Assembly (NCBI GenBank): GCA_041398825.1
Contig: JAWKTX010000002.1
Location: 62,001 to 126,000 of the forward strand
DNA length: 64,000 nucleotides
Reading direction: 5' to 3'
DNA from: Planctomycetaceae bacterium
Lineage (GTDB): Bacteria; Planctomycetota; Planctomycetia; Planctomycetales; Planctomycetaceae
Numbering within the stretch: position 1 is the first letter of the stretch; each line of letters opens with the position of its first letter. A program made the position numbers and the translations under genes. The notes under the pieces are model-generated. The model worked only from the letters and a program-made list of their open reading frames with translations. It was not told where the DNA came from and made no database searches. Shown in pieces: positions 54,151 through 63,964 of the stretch.

Positions 54151-57100
54151 CTATTCACGCGTGACGAATTCATCCAGGTTCATCAGGATGTTACACGTCA
54201 GGGTCCATGCTGCCAGTTGTTCAGGTGGGATATTCGCCGGTACGGGAGATTCGCCCTGCTGTATGACTTCTCTTGCGGCATTCGGTTCGTTGCTGAATCG
54301 AGTGAGATCCTCGTTCAAACCCTGCAACAGCACCGATGATTCGTGTGATGTTGGCGCACGGCCGGTGATGATGCGAAACCCGTAAGTCATTCGGTCTGAG
54401 GCTGAATCGCCACCTTCCGTAATGATACGCGTTGCAAGCGCCCGTGCTGCTTCCACGAAGGTCACTTCGTTCAAAAGGGCCAGCGCCTGAAGCGGGGTGT
54501 TGGTCCGAGATCGCTTGATGGTGCAAACTTCTCTGTTCGGGGCATCGAAAAGCAACATCGTCGGCGGTGCAGCAGTACGTTTCCAGATGGTGTAAAGCGT
54601 GCGGCGGTACAGACCTTCGCCAGTGTCATGTTTGTAGCCGCGCAGATTGCCGTATTTGCTGGTTTCGTCCCAGACACCCTCGGGCATGTAAGGACGCACG
54701 CTGGGACCACCGATCCTGTCAACCAGCAATCCGCTGACGAAGAGCGCCTGATCCCGCAATAATTCTCCGGTCAGGCGGAATCGAGATGCGCGGGACAGCC
54801 ATCGGTTTTCCGGGTCCGATGCGATTTGCTTCTCTGAAACGACTGAAGACTGCCGGTAGGTGTGGCTCATCAGGATCAGTTTCTGAAGCGCCTTCATGTC
54901 CCACCCATGCGGCTTCCTGCCAGCGACTGCGGGAAGCATTGTGGGTTGCATGAATTCAACGGCGAGCCAGTCGAGCAGTTCAGGGTGGCTGGGGAATTCG
55001 GACTGCGATCCAAAGTTTTCCGTCGTCTTGACGATTCCGGTACCGAAGAACCTCTCCCATTCCCGATTGACCCAGACGCGTGCGGTCAGTGGGTTATCCT
55101 CACTGACGATCCATCTGGCGAGTCCCAGTCGATTGGCGGGTTCGCCTTCGGGAAGTGGAGGAAGGAATGACGGAAGCCTGCGTTCTACCTTTTCTGCTGG
55201 CTGATCATATTCGCCGCGTAAAAGCACAAAGGCATCTCTGGGTTGACTGCGTTCTTTCATCACCATCGTTGTGGGAAGGCTCTCCCGATAATCCGTCACT
55301 TGTTTTTCCGCCGCTTTTACTGCGGCTTCTGCTTTGCCGACAGGGCTGGCTGAACTTGACTGAAAGAACTTCAGCAACGCAGCCGTCTGTTGCGTTGTGC
55401 GCTGGGATCGGGACGTGGTAAGAATAGCGCGAATTTCCGGAGCCAGATTGCTGCCGGCGGGAGCCAACAGAGATGGGTCGACCTGACTGACGAAGATTCT
55501 GAATCGGCCAACATTGTGATCGGCATAGGGTGACTGGTGCCGCATTTGGATATGCAGAGTGGCATTGGCAGGTACGCTGACCGGCTGAGCCAGAGCGAAC
55601 ATGAGGCGACGATTCAGTCGTTTCGTCGGATCGTTTCCATCAACAGCCCATCCCTTCCTCGCGGGTTGCGGAGAACCCTTTGTCACGGGCCTGGTAATCA
55701 CGGAAGTCGCTGCCCACGAGGGTTGTTCGTAGTCTGCCGCGGCACGGGACACATTCAGGGGAAGCGGTTTTTTGAGTGTTGGGGCGGAGAGTTCAGCAAC
55801 AACATCCGTCAGAACAAAATTCCCATTCGATCCTCGGCCAAGGCTCTTGTTAGGCAGTCTCTCGTCAGGAATCACCTCCAGCATGAAACCTGTCAGCGAT
55901 TGCCCTTCCGCCAATGCATCTGAAAGCGGGATATCGATTTCGTAGGTATCGCGTGGCGGGTTCTTTCCCGTCGCCAGAAACGAACCATCGTCCAGCCCCT
56001 GGAATTCTGCGCCGCCGACGGAAACCACCTTGGAAGGAGATTGAAGCTGCCAGATGTCCGGTTGATTCAATTGATCGGCCATTGATTGTTCCCAGACCTC
56101 CAGTGCTTTCGGCAACTGGGATTCTGCATCTTTCAGCATCGCTTTGGCTTTGCTGAGATTCTGATGCAGACGAGCGAGCTGTGCTTCTGATTCCGGTGTG
56201 GTCAGGGTCAGCAGGGGCGGCGTGTTTTCTCCATTTTTCCCAAGGGGAGCAAGAACGCCGCTTTCGTCATTCGAATTGAAGAATGCAAACAGCTGATAGA
56301 ATTCTCGCTGAGAAATCGGGTCGTACTTGTGGTCGTGGCAACGGCAGCAGTTTAAAGTCAGGCCCATCCAGGTCAGGCCCGTCGTTTCCACGCGATCAAT
56401 GACAGTTTCGACGAACCACTCTGCTTCAATTCTGCCCCCTTCGCCGTTCAGGCGATGATTGCGATTGAAACCTGTTGCGATGATTTGCTCCTGCGTGGCG
56501 TCCGGCAACATATCGCCGGCAAGCTGCTCAATGGTGAATTGGTCGAATGGCTTGTTGCTGTTGTAGGCATCAATCACCCAGTCCCGCCACGCCCAGATAT
56601 CACGACTTCCGTCGCTTTGGAAACCATTGCTGTCTGCATACCTCGCGTAGTCCAGCCATGAAATGGCCATACGTTCGCCATAGGCGGGCGAGGTCAGATA
56701 GCGATCGACCATGGATTCATAGGCATTCGGTGACTTATCGCTGAGATAAGCCTCTACCTGTTCCGGGGTTGGCGGCAGACCGGTCAGATCCAGCGCGACA
56801 CGACGAATCAGCTTGATACGATCTGCCTCAGGCGAATGTTTCAGGCCGACTTCCGCGAGCTTTTGCTGAACAAACCGATCGATGGGATTTGCAGAATCGT
56901 TTACCTGGAGTTCGTGGTTGGTTGATTCTACGTTTGGGATGTCCGGCCGATCAGGGCGTTGAAATGCCCAGTGTCCCCGATATTCCGCTCCGTTCTGAAT
57001 CCATCGTTGCAACAGGGCAACCTGTTCGCTGCTGACCTGTTTGCCCGTGTCCGCGGGCGGCATCCGCAAATCCGGATCCGCAGAAAGGATTCTCTGCATC

Positions 57101-57366
57101 AACGCACTTTTCTCTGGCTTTCCGGGCACGATGGCAGCATCGCCGGATTCAGCAATGGCCGTCGCGCCCTCGAACTGATCCAGTCTCAGTCCAGCCGCCC
57201 TCTTGTTTTCGTCGGGGCCATGGCAGGTAAAGCAGTTCTCGGAGAGTATGGGCTTTATATCGCGGTTGAAGCGAATGTCCTTTTCCGCACCTGATGCAAT
57301 GGCTGAGCAGATCATGGAAAGGGTGCAGAGGATGCATCCGCGTTTTGTGTTTTTCCACTTATTCAT
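54151..57366 (-). CDS. Planctomycete cytochrome protein with DUF1549 and DUF1553
   Basis: The 1071-residue protein begins MNKWKNTKRGCILCTLSMIC, a signal peptide. The PSCyt1 haem motif CFTCHG lies at 45-50. DUF1549 follows with IKLIRRVALDLTGLPPTPEQ, MAISWLDYARYADSNGFQSD and a second CxxCH in LNCCRCHDHKYDPISQREFY. The middle part is a concanavalin/CBM-like region. The C-terminal DUF1553 has SEDNPLTARVWVNREWERFF, GTGIVKTTENFGSQSEFPSH and RSRTNTPLQALALLNEVTFV. It should be a periplasmic or surface c-type cytochrome. Its start overlaps the upstream gene's stop by 8 bases, and the sigma-kinase fusion gene follows by 53 bases. It is not next to a DUF1501 gene, unlike most relatives. Confidence 0.93.
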   Translation of the reverse strand: MNKWKNTKRGCILCTLSMICSAIASGAEKDIRFNRDIKPILSENCFTCHGPDENKRAAGLRLDQFEGATAIAESGDAAIVPGKPEKSALMQRILSADPDLRMPPADTGKQVSSEQVALLQRWIQNGAEYRGHWAFQRPDRPDIPNVESTNHELQVNDSANPIDRFVQQKLAEVGLKHSPEADRIKLIRRVALDLTGLPPTPEQVEAYLSDKSPNAYESMVDRYLTSPAYGERMAISWLDYARYADSNGFQSDGSRDIWAWRDWVIDAYNSNKPFDQFTIEQLAGDMLPDATQEQIIATGFNRNHRLNGEGGRIEAEWFVETVIDRVETTGLTWMGLTLNCCRCHDHKYDPISQREFYQLFAFFNSNDESGVLAPLGKNGENTPPLLTLTTPESEAQLARLHQNLSKAKAMLKDAESQLPKALEVWEQSMADQLNQPDIWQLQSPSKVVSVGGAEFQGLDDGSFLATGKNPPRDTYEIDIPLSDALAEGQSLTGFMLEVIPDERLPNKSLGRGSNGNFVLTDVVAELSAPTLKKPLPLNVSRAAADYEQPSWAATSVITRPVTKGSPQPARKGWAVDGNDPTKRLNRRLMFALAQPVSVPANATLHIQMRHQSPYADHNVGRFRIFVSQVDPSLLAPAGSNLAPEIRAILTTSRSQRTTQQTAALLKFFQSSSASPVGKAEAAVKAAEKQVTDYRESLPTTMVMKERSQPRDAFVLLRGEYDQPAEKVERRLPSFLPPLPEGEPANRLGLARWIVSEDNPLTARVWVNREWERFFGTGIVKTTENFGSQSEFPSHPELLDWLAVEFMQPTMLPAVAGRKPHGWDMKALQKLILMSHTYRQSSVVSEKQIASDPENRWLSRASRFRLTGELLRDQALFVSGLLVDRIGGPSVRPYMPEGVWDETSKYGNLRGYKHDTGEGLYRRTLYTIWKRTAAPPTMLLFDAPNREVCTIKRSRTNTPLQALALLNEVTFVEAARALATRIITEGGDSASDRMTYGFRIITGRAPTSHESSVLLQGLNEDLTRFSNEPNAAREVIQQGESPVPANIPPEQLAAWTLTCNILMNLDEFVTRE

Positions 57367-59875
57367 TTGTTCGTTGTCCCTGTAAGGTCATCGACAGTTC
57401 TTCGATGCTCCAGGAATCATCCTGTTCACCAATTGATTCTTCTCCGGAATCCTGCACGTTCAGGCTGCTGACTGAGATTTCAAGATACAGAACGCCACTG
57501 CGAATCGACTTTTGAATCGATTCGTCGTTGAAGTCGATATCAAAGGAGCCGACGGGGCTCTTCAGGACAGAGATTTCCTGGAAGGCACCGGGTTCGCCAG
57601 CTGAGAACTGGACTGTGCGCGAACCTGCACGAAGACGGATGTGAAGTTGACCATCCTGAAGGGCAAACGGCCTGCAAACTTTCGGGATTTCGAATTGAAG
57701 TCGCACGATTCCGTCGCGTTCACTGCCTTCCAGATTCCAGCGGCGCCGCGCAGAATCGAAGGCGGAACTGAGGTTTCCGTCGTCATTCTGGACCGCGCGA
57801 TAAGACAGAAAGCCTGGCGGAATCATGAAGGTCTTCCCGATCTCTGGTTGTTCCAGGCGGATGGGCTGCACTACGAGCAACTGTTCTTCCTGACGCATAT
57901 CATCCCCGCCGATTTTTACCCCGGAAGGTTCGGCGTTTGCCCAATATAAAATTGCCGGCTCTTCGGGGAAGGCCTCTGCCTGCCCTTCGGGGTTGATGAT
58001 GTTTTCGTAGACGGAAGAATGCTGTCGCTGTTCATCCGTCATCAATGTGGATTCGAAAAACGTACCCGGCGCAAGGAATGCGCGGGACGTGATGGAAAAA
58101 CGGCCGTCTTCGGAAACAGTTGCGGACTGGATTCCGGAAACGGTTCCGGCGAACAACGCGTCACGGGGATTCGTCAGGCCAGCCAGTTGTATCCGGCCTT
58201 CAACACCCTGTTCGGTAAAGGTTGCGACGGCATCCATCGGTTCCGGAATCAGGCGTGTGTTGCGAACCTGCAGAGTTGTCAGGCCGACGGATCGATTGAG
58301 TTGTTTCCATTCGTTGGTTCGTTTTCCATTCCAGATCAAACGACGATAACTGCGGTCAATATCGCCGGGGGGTGGCGCCAGGATGGACCCTCGTGACGCT
58401 GTCACGGCAAGATTGCCACTATCTGGCATGTAAATCGTAGCCAGGCCATCGCTCACCAGTTTTATCTGACCAGGAACGGCATTGATGATCTGTGTTTGCA
58501 CTGAAGTCGGCGGAGCACTGCCGGAGATTTGCAGACCTTTTTGCATTGCGGGGATTGCCATCAGGATGGCCAGTAGCGGCGTGACCCAGATGAGTCGTTC
58601 ACCGCGATGAGACTTGATCACAATCAGGCCGGCCGCCAGAAGGATTGTCGGAAATCCAAGTGTCAGCAGGATCGCAAACCATCGCGAAGGAATGGTGTAG
58701 CCAATGCGAGATGCGGCCTGTGCGGCGATGAGTTTTGCATTCAGTTGCGGGGGCTCAATAGGGCCAAAGAACGAATTCTGAATACGGCGCATGGATGGGA
58801 TAAATTCCACCGGCGATTCGTTCGAGCCTTTGCGTTCGCGTTCGGTGTAAAAGACATCCGGAGAAATGGTTGTGACGACAACGGTCCCTTCTCCGAATGG
58901 AAGACGAAACGCGACCGGCCATCCATCCACGGTCCAGACCATTTCACCTCGATCGGCAACAACCCGGATGTAGGATCGGGGTTCATCGAATTCCCGAATC
59001 ACTTCCCGAACGGGATATCCGTCTTTGCGGTAGTCGGGGTTAATATCCAGCTTGATGGTGTTTGCAGAGGTCTGTCCAACAACAGAAAAGGGAAAGGCAT
59101 CTCCCAGCAACGCTTCAACGGATTCCGGGCCTGTTTGATCGAGACACAGCCACAGACGACCGCCACGCTGAACCCACAGGCGAATCGCTTCGCAGACTTC
59201 AGGTTGTTCGGTGAGTTCGTTACTGGAGACAATCAATTGTGACACCGCATCCAGCGATTCGGCATGGCCTGTCAATTCTCGGGGAACGAGGCTGACGACC
59301 GTCTTACTGACGGACGGTTGTCCGTGCTGCATAGCAAACATCAGTTGCTGCGCGCGTACGTTTTGTTCGTCGGGGATGCTGGTGGATGTCAGCCATGCCA
59401 TCATTCCCCTGCCAGACGCTCGGACAAGTGCGTTGTAACTGGGGACGACCTCATTATCAGCGCTGCGTCGTGTTACAACACCGTCATCATCGCCGCCCGG
59501 AAAAATCAGGTAAGGGAAGTCAAGGTTTCCTTCCAGCCCGGAACTTATCCATACCGGAAAAGAAATTTCGGAAGACGTCCCTGCCGGCATCCGGATCTTT
59601 CGGCCGAACTGCAGGCCGTTGCCATTCGGCGGAGTCACCAGCAGCAGGAAGTCCTGCTCAACAGTTTCCGTATTGTGGACAGTCGCTTTGACCATTCCCC
59701 ATCGATCGCTCATGTAGCGGCCGATGCCTCCGGAAGTGATTCTGGCTGGCGATTCGCCGTAACAGAAAGCCGGAAGGCAAGTAAAAACCAGCATCACTGC
59801 CGCAGGAAGCATTCGTTTTGATAGCTCAGGCCGAGAGGGCGAGGAAGGCTGGAAAGGAATGTTTGTGAAAGTCAT
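57359..59875 (-). CDS. Membrane protein with GATase-like and Ig-like periplasmic domains
   Basis: Start taken at ATG 59875 (MTFTNIPFQPSSPS); the open frame extends to 59926. About 838 residues. A hydrophobic segment (LPAAVMLVFTCLPAFCYG) acts as signal or anchor. Residues about 45-150 are a beta-sandwich (WGMVKATVHNTETVEQDFLL). Residues 165-330 look like a glutamine-amidotransferase-like/DUF4350-type fold (EAIRLWVQRGGRLWLCLDQT, LPFGEGTVVVTTISPDVFYT). Near 390-430 two membrane helices (RWFAILLTLGFPTILLAAGL, WVTPLLAILMAIPAM) are followed by a large beta-rich C-terminal half. No catalytic triad is evident, so it may be a scaffold or sensor. It sits between the thioredoxin/PDZ gene (75 bases away) and the cytochrome gene (8-base overlap). 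Confidence 0.75.
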   Translation of the reverse strand: MTFTNIPFQPSSPSRPELSKRMLPAAVMLVFTCLPAFCYGESPARITSGGIGRYMSDRWGMVKATVHNTETVEQDFLLLVTPPNGNGLQFGRKIRMPAGTSSEISFPVWISSGLEGNLDFPYLIFPGGDDDGVVTRRSADNEVVPSYNALVRASGRGMMAWLTSTSIPDEQNVRAQQLMFAMQHGQPSVSKTVVSLVPRELTGHAESLDAVSQLIVSSNELTEQPEVCEAIRLWVQRGGRLWLCLDQTGPESVEALLGDAFPFSVVGQTSANTIKLDINPDYRKDGYPVREVIREFDEPRSYIRVVADRGEMVWTVDGWPVAFRLPFGEGTVVVTTISPDVFYTERERKGSNESPVEFIPSMRRIQNSFFGPIEPPQLNAKLIAAQAASRIGYTIPSRWFAILLTLGFPTILLAAGLIVIKSHRGERLIWVTPLLAILMAIPAMQKGLQISGSAPPTSVQTQIINAVPGQIKLVSDGLATIYMPDSGNLAVTASRGSILAPPPGDIDRSYRRLIWNGKRTNEWKQLNRSVGLTTLQVRNTRLIPEPMDAVATFTEQGVEGRIQLAGLTNPRDALFAGTVSGIQSATVSEDGRFSITSRAFLAPGTFFESTLMTDEQRQHSSVYENIINPEGQAEAFPEEPAILYWANAEPSGVKIGGDDMRQEEQLLVVQPIRLEQPEIGKTFMIPPGFLSYRAVQNDDGNLSSAFDSARRRWNLEGSERDGIVRLQFEIPKVCRPFALQDGQLHIRLRAGSRTVQFSAGEPGAFQEISVLKSPVGSFDIDFNDESIQKSIRSGVLYLEISVSSLNVQDSGEESIGEQDDSWSIEELSMTLQGQRTNE

Positions 59876-59950
59876 TCTTATGCTTACTTGACGGTGAAAC
59901 TGGCAGGAAATGCCTGCAGCAGGCAATGCTGGGGAGCAGGTGTCGCTGAA

Positions 59951-61282
59951 TTACCCCTGCATTGGAAGCTGGAGTGTCTTTTTTTGTCCGTTTCGCAGAA
60001 TTGTTACACGGACAGATTCGCCTGCTTTCTTTTCGGTGCAGCCATAGAGCATGAGGTCCGTTTCGGTGAGCAGGTCGTCGCGTTGATCGACCTGAATGAT
60101 GACGTCGTCGACACGGAAGCCCGCCTTCTTCGCTGTTGCGTGAGCCCCGTATTGTCCAACGTGCGTCACTTTCAATGCCATCTTGCCATTCGCCAGATTC
60201 AGACGACTGCGTTCGGTGCTTTCAACCGTGGCCAGCCTCATGCCCCCTGTTGCCATCCGACGCAGTCCCCACGAACTGACTCGCCAGGAAATATCTCCCA
60301 TTCGGCGCCAGTGTTGTGGCAGGCTGAGCGTGAGATTCACTGGTTTTCCACCGCGATTCACGGTTGCTGAAACCATACCACCTTCTGGTGGAACCGAATG
60401 CAGAACCCATTGAACATCGGCAATGGAAAGTATGGGCTGATTATTCAGCGAAACAATGTCGTCGTTTGCCTGAAATCCAGCGGCCTCTGCCAGTGACGAA
60501 GGCTCAACAGATTTGACTTCGGACTTGACTTCGGGATTCAGGATCAGACCAATCGACTTGGGATGTGGATAAGGAAACAGGACTGATTCGGGGATCGGTT
60601 CGCCGGTTGCTCGGTAATGATCGCGAATGGCATCACCAATCTGGTGACAGTGAATGCAGCTCTTTACCACATCGCCCTTGTAGTTCAGCGAATCGGTGAA
60701 TCGATCCTTCAGCGAAGGGAACTTCTCCGGGCTTGCGAACAATGGAGCTGGTCCGGTCTTACCAGTCAGTGAGGATTTGTTTGCGGGGTAATCGGCATGG
60801 AGTGCAAGCGCGCCCTTTAATGCTTCTGCCAGGCCCGGCAGAGAGACGTCGCCAAACCATTCAGTGCGATGCGAACGCGTCCCGAAGCGACCATAGATCG
60901 TCTTGTCGGCATTCAGCATGAATACAGCGAATGACTGGTCTGTATCGTACTGGAAGACCGACAGGTCGAGCCCGTTTGTGGATACCTGACGAACACAGAC
61001 AAATTTTTCCAGCAAGGGGCGAATGACGGGGTCCTGATCAACAAGTTCGTCATCCAGTTTCACGCATTCTTCGCACGGCAGGCAACGCAGAACAACCAGG
61101 ATTGGTTTGCCCGTTTGCTTTGCCTGCTCAAATGCGGCTGGAAGATCGTTGTATATCCAGAAACCTTCTTCAGTGACGCGTGCTTTGTCCTCGCGCACTT
61201 TTTCTTCGCGCGACTTCTTTTGAGCTGACACTTCAGATGTCAGGCTCAGGATCAGTACGAAAGCGAGCAGAATTCGATGCAT
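59951..61282 (-). CDS. Exported thioredoxin-like protein with CxxCH and PDZ domains
   Basis: Start at ATG 61282 with GGAGG about 9 bases upstream; 443 residues. The signal peptide is MHRILLAFVLILSLTSEVSA. The thioredoxin-like domain (about 40-165) has GKPILVVLRCLPCEECVKLD, with CLPC at 67-70 and a third Cys at 73. Residues 209-213 are CIHCH, a haem c motif. Two PDZ domains follow: SEVKSVEPSSLAEAAGFQAN (about 250-310) and KVTHVGQYGAHATAKKAGFR (about 370-440). It combines disulfide, haem and peptide-binding modules in one periplasmic protein. It is the first gene of the minus-strand run that ends in the sigma-kinase fusion. Confidence 0.85.
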   Translation of the reverse strand: MHRILLAFVLILSLTSEVSAQKKSREEKVREDKARVTEEGFWIYNDLPAAFEQAKQTGKPILVVLRCLPCEECVKLDDELVDQDPVIRPLLEKFVCVRQVSTNGLDLSVFQYDTDQSFAVFMLNADKTIYGRFGTRSHRTEWFGDVSLPGLAEALKGALALHADYPANKSSLTGKTGPAPLFASPEKFPSLKDRFTDSLNYKGDVVKSCIHCHQIGDAIRDHYRATGEPIPESVLFPYPHPKSIGLILNPEVKSEVKSVEPSSLAEAAGFQANDDIVSLNNQPILSIADVQWVLHSVPPEGGMVSATVNRGGKPVNLTLSLPQHWRRMGDISWRVSSWGLRRMATGGMRLATVESTERSRLNLANGKMALKVTHVGQYGAHATAKKAGFRVDDVIIQVDQRDDLLTETDLMLYGCTEKKAGESVRVTILRNGQKKTLQLPMQG

Positions 61283-61883
61283 CACAGCATCCTCCAAAGC
61301 ACAGAATTTTGCAGGACGACGAACAATCTTGTCGGCCAGGGATCTACATGCTGCCGACCTGAAGGTGAATTGGCAAGGCTGGCAGACTGGTTTGGACCGT
61401 CCAGCGATGTGGTTTACTGGAATCGCGTCTTCACGGTGGAATGCTCTCGGGAGTGCTCTCATCAGGCAAACCGGGGCGATTCTTCGACGGATTCTGATCC
61501 GACAGAGTCCACTGTGAGTTCCGAAGAAGTCGGCTGCAAGGCTCGCGGAAAACGGAGGATTGTTTGTGTCATCACATTGGATCGTTCCCGCTGTTCCCGG
61601 GAAAACCCGGGGAATCTCTCGCTGTCGGCTTCTCATGGGCAGACCTCATCCATCCGCCGGCAATCCTCGTTTATCATCTCGCCACTCATGGCCACGACGT
61701 GATAATCTTCGAAACTTCCGGCCAACAGGAGTTCGAGCAACTTGCCTGATTGTGCCATCGTGCAATAGTCCGTACGGCGAGTACGGACGTCCGGAGCCAA
61801 TGCCCTGACGTTGTCAAACTTCTCCTGTCATTTTCTCCATGACTCTACTTCTCCATGACTCTACTCAGAGATGGAATTCTGTA
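61283..61883. other. Intergenic region between divergent genes
   Basis: About 600 bases between the thioredoxin/PDZ gene (minus) and the M28 peptidase gene (plus). No supported gene. It must hold the promoter of the four-gene minus-strand run. Small plus-strand frames here have no recognised domain. A 16-base tandem duplication lies at its right end. Confidence 0.5.
61834..61865. repeat. 16-base tandem duplication upstream of the peptidase
   Basis: TCTCCATGACTCTACT occurs twice head to tail (61834-61849 and 61850-61865), in the leader of the M28 peptidase gene. Each copy holds an ATG; only the first is in frame with the peptidase, which makes the annotated start ambiguous. A slippage duplication is the simplest reading. 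Confidence 0.85.
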
Positions 61884-63785
61884 ATGCGATCCGACGTTCA
61901 TTTCCGGTCACTTGCCCAATTTGGGTCATTTGCCGGACGCCGTGTTATGTCTGTTATGATTTTGTTCGCGTGCTTGAGTTCAGGCGGAAGCCTGTTTGCG
62001 GAAGACAATTCGTCCGTTAACAGCGCAGTCCTGGAACGAGTGCAGCATGATATTGAATTTCTGGCATCCGATGCGCTGGAAGGTCGAGGCATCGAAACGC
62101 CGGGTCTGGAAAAAGCGGCCGAACATATCATCGCTGAATACCAGCGTATGGGGCTGAAACCAGCAATGCCGGATGGTGGTTTCCGCCAAACATTTCCCGT
62201 TGCGATTGGCCCTGTGCGCGTCGATCCTTCCACGGCGGTAGTCCTTCATGGACCAGACAACCAAACGGTCTCGCTCCTTCGAGGCAAACAGTTTCAGCCA
62301 ATTCGTCGGGGCAGGAATGGTAGTTCGACGGGCCGTCTTGTCTTCATTGGTTACGGAATTTCATCCGACGAAGACGGCTACGACGACTACGACGGCATGG
62401 ATGTTGAAGGCTGTATTCTGGTCATGATTCGCCGTGAGCCCCGTCAGTCGAATGATGATGCCTTTAACGGGCGCTCCAATTCTCGCCATTCCTATATTGA
62501 TACAAAGATGCAGCTCGCTGTCAGCAGGAAGGCTGCCGGCATCATTTTCGTAAATGATCCACACAGCAGTCCCAGCGCTGATCGTGACGATTTGACACCT
62601 CCTGCGGGCTTCGGGAACGAAGGTGACGATCTCCCGTTTGTTCATGTTCAGCAGGCCGTCATTAATCAGTTGCTGCAGAAATCGCCCCTAAAAGTCGGCG
62701 AAAGCGAATTGACGAGTCTTGCAGAAATCGAAAAGCACATCGACGCTACAATGAAACCTGTTTCGCAGCCAATGCCAGGCTGGACAGCGGATGTCACAAC
62801 GCGATTCGAATCTCGCAGCATCAGTACAAGCAATCTGATCGGTGTTGTGGAAGGAGAAGGTCCGCTCGCAAATGAAACCATCATCATTGGCGCGCACTAC
62901 GATCATATTGGATACGGTGGACCGCAGTCCCGGACCCGCAATCGAAACGGAGAGATCCACAATGGTGCCGATGACAACGCGACCGGAACTTCTGCCGTTC
63001 TGGAGCTCGCGCGTCGATTTGCTTCCGGCCCTTCCCCCAGACGTCGAATGATGTTTATCTGTTTTTCAGGGGAAGAACTGGGGCTGCTCGGCAGTAACTA
63101 CTACGTTACTCATCCCGTTGAGCCGCTGGGCCAGACGGCGCTGATGCTGAATTTCGATATGATCGGTAATCTGCGCAATAACACGGTGGAAGTGAATGGA
63201 GTTGGGACGGCGCCTGAATTTGCGGATCTGGTGCGTGAAGCTGACGAACTGACAGATGTCGGGATCAGCGTTGTTCAGAATCCCTTCGCGGGCAGCGATC
63301 ACCTTCCGTTTTACCAGAGAGACGTTCCTGTGCTGTTTTGCTGCACAGGGCTGACGGGCACCTATCATACGCCGGATGACGATTTCGAACGGCTGAACAT
63401 TCCGGGTTCAGTGAAAGTGATCGACTACAGCGAGCAATTGTTGCGACTTGCCGACGCATTGCCTGAGCGCCCCGTATTTTTCAAAATGAGTGGCGATCGC
63501 AATCGATTTCGGGGAATTCCGTATCTGGGCATCGTGCCGGAACTGGGCGAATACGACGATGGCGGGGTTCTTGTTCGCGGCCTGCCGGAAACTTCACCGG
63601 CTCGGAACGCCGGGATCCAGGTGGGGGACATTCTGATGAAGATGGGCGATCGTCGGCTCGACGACTACCCGGCACTGCTGGATCAGCTGACAAATCAGAA
63701 ACCGGGCGACAAAGTCATTGTCATTGTGAAGCGAGGCGAAGAAGAGGTGGAAGTTTCGGTCGAACTTGGAAAACCTCGCCGGTAA
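61884..63785 (+). CDS. Secreted M28 family metallopeptidase with PDZ domain
   Basis: Start taken at ATG 61884 (MRSDVHFRSLAQFG); the frame extends to ATG 61839. About 633 residues with a signal segment MSVMILFACLSSGGSLFAE. A PA-type insert (HFVNDPHSS-like region near 230) precedes the catalytic core. Zinc ligands follow in order: IIGAHYDHIGYG (His and Asp, near residue 338), NGADDNATGTSAVLELAR (bridging Asp), CFSGEELGLLGSNYYV (Glu-Glu), MLNFDMIGNL (Asp) and FAGSDHLPF (His). This is a complete M28 aminopeptidase/carboxypeptidase site. A PDZ domain (DDGGVLVRGLPETSPARNAG, IQVGDILMKMGDRRLDDYPA) ends the protein. It probably trims peptides outside the cell. Confidence 0.93.
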   Translation: MRSDVHFRSLAQFGSFAGRRVMSVMILFACLSSGGSLFAEDNSSVNSAVLERVQHDIEFLASDALEGRGIETPGLEKAAEHIIAEYQRMGLKPAMPDGGFRQTFPVAIGPVRVDPSTAVVLHGPDNQTVSLLRGKQFQPIRRGRNGSSTGRLVFIGYGISSDEDGYDDYDGMDVEGCILVMIRREPRQSNDDAFNGRSNSRHSYIDTKMQLAVSRKAAGIIFVNDPHSSPSADRDDLTPPAGFGNEGDDLPFVHVQQAVINQLLQKSPLKVGESELTSLAEIEKHIDATMKPVSQPMPGWTADVTTRFESRSISTSNLIGVVEGEGPLANETIIIGAHYDHIGYGGPQSRTRNRNGEIHNGADDNATGTSAVLELARRFASGPSPRRRMMFICFSGEELGLLGSNYYVTHPVEPLGQTALMLNFDMIGNLRNNTVEVNGVGTAPEFADLVREADELTDVGISVVQNPFAGSDHLPFYQRDVPVLFCCTGLTGTYHTPDDDFERLNIPGSVKVIDYSEQLLRLADALPERPVFFKMSGDRNRFRGIPYLGIVPELGEYDDGGVLVRGLPETSPARNAGIQVGDILMKMGDRRLDDYPALLDQLTNQKPGDKVIVIVKRGEEEVEVSVELGKPRR

Positions 63786-63964
63786 CATACGGTTTCGGCG
63801 AGTCCACATCACCTGATGTTCGGCTGCGTGCGAAATGCGGGGGTAGGCCTCTCCGGCGCTCCGTTTGTTTGACCTTCCGGGTCCGCTTTCCACGTTCCGG
63901 CATTGTTTCAACGGCCTGCTAATCGGTAGTTGGCCGTCGACTGTCACTTCGAAAGCCTCTGTCC

